From Pseudomonadota bacterium (GTDB lineage Bacteria; Pseudomonadota; Gammaproteobacteria; Steroidobacterales; Steroidobacteraceae), in contig JAKCEJ010000091.1 of the NCBI GenBank assembly GCA_021838065.1, positions 1 through 9,319 of the forward strand: 9,319 nucleotides of DNA, in the 5' to 3' direction. How positions within the stretch are numbered: position 1 is the stretch's first letter; each line of letters opens with the position of its first letter. The position numbers and the translations under genes were made by a program. The notes below the pieces were generated by a model. That model did no database searches and was not told the origin of the DNA. It was given only the letters and a program-made list of their open reading frames with translations. Below, one piece after another: positions 6,574 to 9,319 of this stretch.

Positions 6574-6775
6574 TCGGCCCGCCAATGGGGATAAATCGGG
6601 TCGTGAGGCAAGCCCTGCGCGCCGAGCCGGCACGCGAGGCGCCACTTTGGCGTCGCCGCCGCAGGGCCTGCAGACCTGACGGCTCCACCGGCTGAATGCA
6701 TTGCAAGCCATCGCGCAAGACGTGTGCGCGCGGCGAGGGGCTCTGGCTGATCCGAAGTCATGCCCGCTCATCACA

Positions 6776-6791
6776 GGATGGCGCGCCATCC
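6776..6791. repeat. perfect 16-bp palindrome
   Basis: GGATGGCGCGCCATCC equals its own reverse complement over all 16 bases. It could be a dimeric protein-binding site, or in RNA a 6-bp stem with a CGCG loop. It lies 283 bp upstream of cysG and 274 bp past the end of the phosphoesterase gene. The function is unknown. Confidence 0.5.
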
Positions 6792-6894
6792 GGCTGCCTG
6801 TCAGCCTGACGGTCGTCATCAAACTGCGGTAGACGGCGTGCAAGGCCGCTGCGTGTTCCCGGTGCCGCCCCGCCTTGCGCCAAGCGGACCCGGC

Positions 6895-6927
6895 CCGGGC
6901 GGCGGCGCACACGCCGATGCCGCCCGG
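6895..6927. terminator. strong GC-rich hairpin downstream of the phosphoesterase gene
   Basis: The arms CCGGGCGGC (6895-6903) and GCCGCCCGG (6919-6927) pair perfectly over 9 bp. Inside, GGCG and CGCC add a 4-bp stem with loop CACA, and GAT is left as a bulge. It is 137 bp beyond the phosphoesterase stop. There is no T-run on either strand, so it is not a standard intrinsic terminator; a 3'-end stabilising or attenuating structure is the alternative. The role as terminator is only a guess. Confidence 0.3.
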
Positions 6928-7064
6928 TGTTCGGCGGACCTAGATTGCAGCAGAGAATACTCTCATAAGTAATTGAAATGACGCGAGATGGTAAGCGCCG
7001 ATACACCACACTCCCCAGCATTCGCCGCTTGCCAGACCGGACACTCATGCATCGATTTACGCTC

Positions 7065-8144
7065 TCATCCGAGCGCCCCTCGCGCCCATTCGAGCGGATA
7101 GTCCGGCCCCTCGCGCAGACGGCGGGCATAGCTCAGGTAGGCCGGCGAGTCCTGCGGCCACTGCTGGGCGAAGCGCTGCCACCAGGCTGTCGGTTCATAG
7201 GGCAGCTCCACCGCATCGCAGCGCACGGGACCGAGCTGGACCCCGTAGAGACTTCCCGGCGGCACCCGGCGCTCGGCGGCGATGCGGGTCACGAGTCCCG
7301 CGATGCGGCCCCGGAAATTCGGCATGCCCGCTGCGCCGTTGTTGATCAGAAGCGCATCGCCGTTCGATGTAGGAACCGGCCGGACGAGCGGCAGGCACGT
7401 GTGGGAGCAGGCGATGATGCGCGCACGGACGCGCTCAAACTCCGCGCTGAGCCAAGCCCCATCGGTGGACTGCCGCGCTTCGAGGCCGAACATCCGGCGC
7501 AGCGCCTCGGGCGCATCGGCCAGCCGCTCGGCGGCGAACGACCAGCCGGCGAGCGACTCGGTATCCCCATGCAGCACAAGAACACGCTCACCGCCGACCC
7601 GGATCGCCTTGAACAGCGGCAGCGTCGCGAGCCAGCCCAGATGCGCTGCATGGGACTGCGCCCGCGCCTGCAGGCGCGCCATGATCGCGTTGGACCATTC
7701 GACAATGCGCTCGCCCACGTAATCCGGATAGGCGCAGCCGCACCCGGCGCCGCTGCGGCGGGTCAGTTCCCGCTCGACATTCCCGGCAATCGCCTCCCAG
7801 CCCCTCTCATCCCTGCCCTGCCCGTCCGCTGCCGGGCTCGGCTGCGCCGCCTCGGCGATCGCGGCGAACTCCTCGCCCGCCACGTCGAACCAGTGGAAAT
7901 CTCCCGCCAGCACGACGCGCACACGGCCGGATTCGCGGCGCACGAGCGAGCGCAGCGCGTGCAGCGCCTCGGTGTTGCCATAGAGCCCCCCGGCCGTATA
8001 GAGGACATCGGCCTGCCCGTCGTCCGCTGCGGCCAGCGCGCCCTGCGGATAGCGGTAATCCGCCGGACAGCTGCGGCCCGCGCCGCCGAGCGACACTCCC
8101 TCCCGGACCTGATCGACCTGCGCCGAGGGTGTGAAGTCACTCAT
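7065..8144 (-). CDS. divergent calcineurin-like metallophosphoesterase
   Basis: This is a 359-residue protein with phosphoesterase motifs in the right order: GGLYGNTEAL (52-61, where most members have DxHGN), GDFHWFD (81-87), GNVE (121-124, for GNHE), HGD (192-194), CSHTCLP (246-252, for GHTHxP) and the NNGAAGMPNF turn (268-277, resembling the family's NPGS). A GCGCAYPDYV block at 134-143 is a mark of a subfamily I recall from other proteobacteria. The first Asp and His metal ligands are replaced by Gly and Tyr. Substrate unknown; no signal peptide, so probably cytoplasmic. Start at 8144 (ATG) or at 8150 (GTG, two residues longer), both served by GGGAG upstream. It lies 22 bp after the MFS gene (16 bp from the GTG) and is probably co-transcribed with it. 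Confidence 0.75.
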   Translation of the reverse strand: MSDFTPSAQVDQVREGVSLGGAGRSCPADYRYPQGALAAADDGQADVLYTAGGLYGNTEALHALRSLVRRESGRVRVVLAGDFHWFDVAGEEFAAIAEAAQPSPAADGQGRDERGWEAIAGNVERELTRRSGAGCGCAYPDYVGERIVEWSNAIMARLQARAQSHAAHLGWLATLPLFKAIRVGGERVLVLHGDTESLAGWSFAAERLADAPEALRRMFGLEARQSTDGAWLSAEFERVRARIIACSHTCLPLVRPVPTSNGDALLINNGAAGMPNFRGRIAGLVTRIAAERRVPPGSLYGVQLGPVRCDAVELPYEPTAWWQRFAQQWPQDSPAYLSYARRLREGPDYPLEWARGALG

Positions 8145-8166
8145 CGGCACACCGGCTCCCGGGCTG

Positions 8167-9319
8167 TCACGAGAGCGTCAGCGGATCAGGCGCAAGCGCC
8201 TCGAGCGGCCTGCCCCGCGCCTCGACGCCGAAGCGGCTCCACACCAGCATGGCCGCAAGGCCCAGCATCCAGAACCCGGTGAGCACCCACAACGCCGCCG
8301 GCACGCCGTCGCGCTCGCCCACGACCAGAATCAGGAACGGCGAGGCCAATGCGCCCAGCCGGCCGAACGCCACGCTGGCCCCGACGCCCGTCGAGCGCAG
8401 CCGGGTGGGGAACAGCTCGGTGAAGGTCGGATAGGCGCCGATCCAACTGGCGGTCGCCAGCAGGTTCGCCACCGTAAACCCCGCGAGAATCCAGCCGCTG
8501 CCCCAGAGGCTCACCTGCGCAAGCGCCACCATCGCGAGCCCGGTGAGCGCATAGCAGACGGTCACCGTGCGTTTGCGTCCCAAGCGCTCGAGCAACGATC
8601 CCACTGCGATGCCACCCGCGAGCGCACCCAGATTGCCGATGAGGTAAAACCACGGCAGGGCGCTCGCCGGCCATTTCAACGCCGGCAACACCACGAGCGG
8701 CAGGAAGGCGAACAGCCCGTAGTATCCGGCCGCTTCGGAGAAGTCGAGCACACAGCCGAGCGCCAACCGCCCGGGGTAGTGGCGCGCCAGGGTGGCGAGC
8801 CCCTGCCAGGGACGATCACGCCGCGTCGCGTTGCGTGCGCCATCGCCCGGGAGGCGCGCACGCTGCGGCTGCGGCGGAAAGTCCACCTTTCCGTCAACGA
8901 TGCGCTCGACGATGGCGTGCGCATCGAGCAAGCGCCCCTGCTTCTCGAGCCAGCGGGGCGATTCGGGCAGGTGGCGGCGCAGCAGCAGCGTAGTGAGTGC
9001 GATCACGGCGCCGAATGCGAATGCGGCCCGCCAGGCGAGGTGCGCCGGGAGCAGCTTCAGCACGGCCAGCGACAGCGCAGCCGCGGCAATGGCCCCGAGC
9101 GGCCAGAAGCTCATCACCAGCGCCCCGGCGCGGCCGCGTCCGGCGGCTGGGATGAGTTCGCTGATCGCGGCATTGATCGCCGAATATTCGGCACCGACGC
9201 CGATCGCCGTCAGCAGCCGCAGCGTGAGCAGCCAGCCATAGGTCGGCGCGAGCGCGCTGAGCGCCGTGAAGCTTCCGTAAATGACCAGGCTGGAGAGAAA
9301 CACCCGCTTGCGCCCGAAC
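8167..9319 (-). CDS. MFS transporter, metabolite/sugar transporter type (N-terminus missing)
   Basis: The last 383 residues are visible; the first membrane helix and part of the second lie beyond the right edge. The visible part begins FGRKRVF, the end of the MFS motif A loop after helix 2, then LRLLTAIGVGAEYSAINAAISELIP (helix 4 region), WRAAFAFGAV, and HLPESPRWL after helix 6, the PESPRWL signature of the sugar and aromatic-acid transporter families. A charged cytoplasmic loop follows, then a second motif A copy, LLERLGRKRTV, and TELFPTRLRSTGVG in the C-terminal half. About ten of twelve membrane helices are present. It is a proton-coupled inner-membrane transporter by family; the substrate cannot be told from sequence. 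The GTG at 9303 is internal, not the start. It precedes the phosphoesterase gene in the same direction. Confidence 0.85.
   Translation of the reverse strand, partial: FGRKRVFLSSLVIYGSFTALSALAPTYGWLLTLRLLTAIGVGAEYSAINAAISELIPAAGRGRAGALVMSFWPLGAIAAAALSLAVLKLLPAHLAWRAAFAFGAVIALTTLLLRRHLPESPRWLEKQGRLLDAHAIVERIVDGKVDFPPQPQRARLPGDGARNATRRDRPWQGLATLARHYPGRLALGCVLDFSEAAGYYGLFAFLPLVVLPALKWPASALPWFYLIGNLGALAGGIAVGSLLERLGRKRTVTVCYALTGLAMVALAQVSLWGSGWILAGFTVANLLATASWIGAYPTFTELFPTRLRSTGVGASVAFGRLGALASPFLILVVGERDGVPAALWVLTGFWMLGLAAMLVWSRFGVEARGRPLEALAPDPLTLS

Larger units (their letters stand above)
6494..7064. other. 571-bp gene-free region upstream of cysG
   Basis: I find no convincing gene here. The reading frames that cross it encode Arg/Ala-rich strings with no family resemblance and look like GC-driven artefacts. 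It holds, in order from cysG outward, a possible operator (6554-6573), a small CGCCA-CTT-TGGCG stem (6640-6652), a perfect 16-bp palindrome (6776-6791), a strong GC hairpin (6895-6927) and a more AT-rich patch with an imperfect palindrome (about 6941-6978). The cysG promoter must lie here. No tRNA, CRISPR repeat or B12-type riboswitch box was recognised. Confidence 0.55.

Noticed and set aside
6517..6912. Possible 131-codon minus-strand gene in the cysG upstream region
   Set aside because: No family resemblance, no convincing ribosome binding site, and it would run through the palindrome and the putative operator.
5138..8282. Two long plus-strand open frames (513 and 434 codons) opposite cysG and the phosphoesterase
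   Set aside because: Low-complexity composition with no recognisable motif, and antisense to genes with clear catalytic motifs.
1..9319. CRISPR array to go with the Cas6-like gene
   Set aside because: I looked for regularly spaced direct repeats of about 25-37 bases in the non-coding stretches (4171-4378 and 6494-7064) and saw none.

Overview
The window is a GC-rich stretch (I estimate a little over 60 % G+C) carrying the front of an oxidative, reverse-type dissimilatory sulfite reductase (dsr) cluster. The order, all on the minus strand, is dsrA-dsrB-dsrE-dsrF-dsrH-dsrC-dsrM, and dsrM runs off the left edge. The dsrEFH genes mark the sulfur-oxidising form of the pathway. The organism is therefore most likely a sulfur-oxidising proteobacterium (purple sulfur bacterium or chemolithotroph, gamma or beta). 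I cannot place it more finely.

Layout from left to right: dsrM start (1-211, partial), dsrC (308-646), dsrH (707-1015), dsrF (1028-1423), dsrE (1437-1796), dsrB (1793-2896) and dsrA (2893-4170). dsrA/dsrB and dsrB/dsrE overlap by 4 bp. A 208-bp divergent promoter region follows. Next comes a plus-strand gene (4379-5068) whose product resembles the Cas6/Cmx6 CRISPR RNA endonuclease family, although no CRISPR array or other cas gene is visible. It converges, with only 3 bp between, on cysG (5072-6493, minus), a full-length trifunctional siroheme synthase. A gene-free stretch of 571 bp (6494-7064) holds a perfect 16-bp palindrome, a strong GC-rich hairpin and a possible operator. At the right are a divergent calcineurin-like phosphoesterase (7065-8144, minus) and a partial MFS transporter (8167-9319, minus), probably one transcription unit.

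How the genes fit together: CysG makes siroheme, the prosthetic group of DsrAB. DsrEFH passes sulfane sulfur to DsrC through DsrE Cys78 and DsrC Cys111. DsrAB oxidises the DsrC-bound sulfur towards sulfite. DsrM belongs to the membrane complex that exchanges electrons and regenerates DsrC. All the key cysteines I checked in DsrE, DsrH, DsrC, DsrA and DsrB are present.

The most notable points are the orphan Cas6-like gene placed head-to-head with dsrA, and a near-identical motif with core CCTTTGG and flank GATATA. One copy lies between dsrA and the Cas6-like gene and the other lies upstream of cysG. This suggests shared control of the Cas6-like gene, siroheme synthesis and perhaps the dsr operon.
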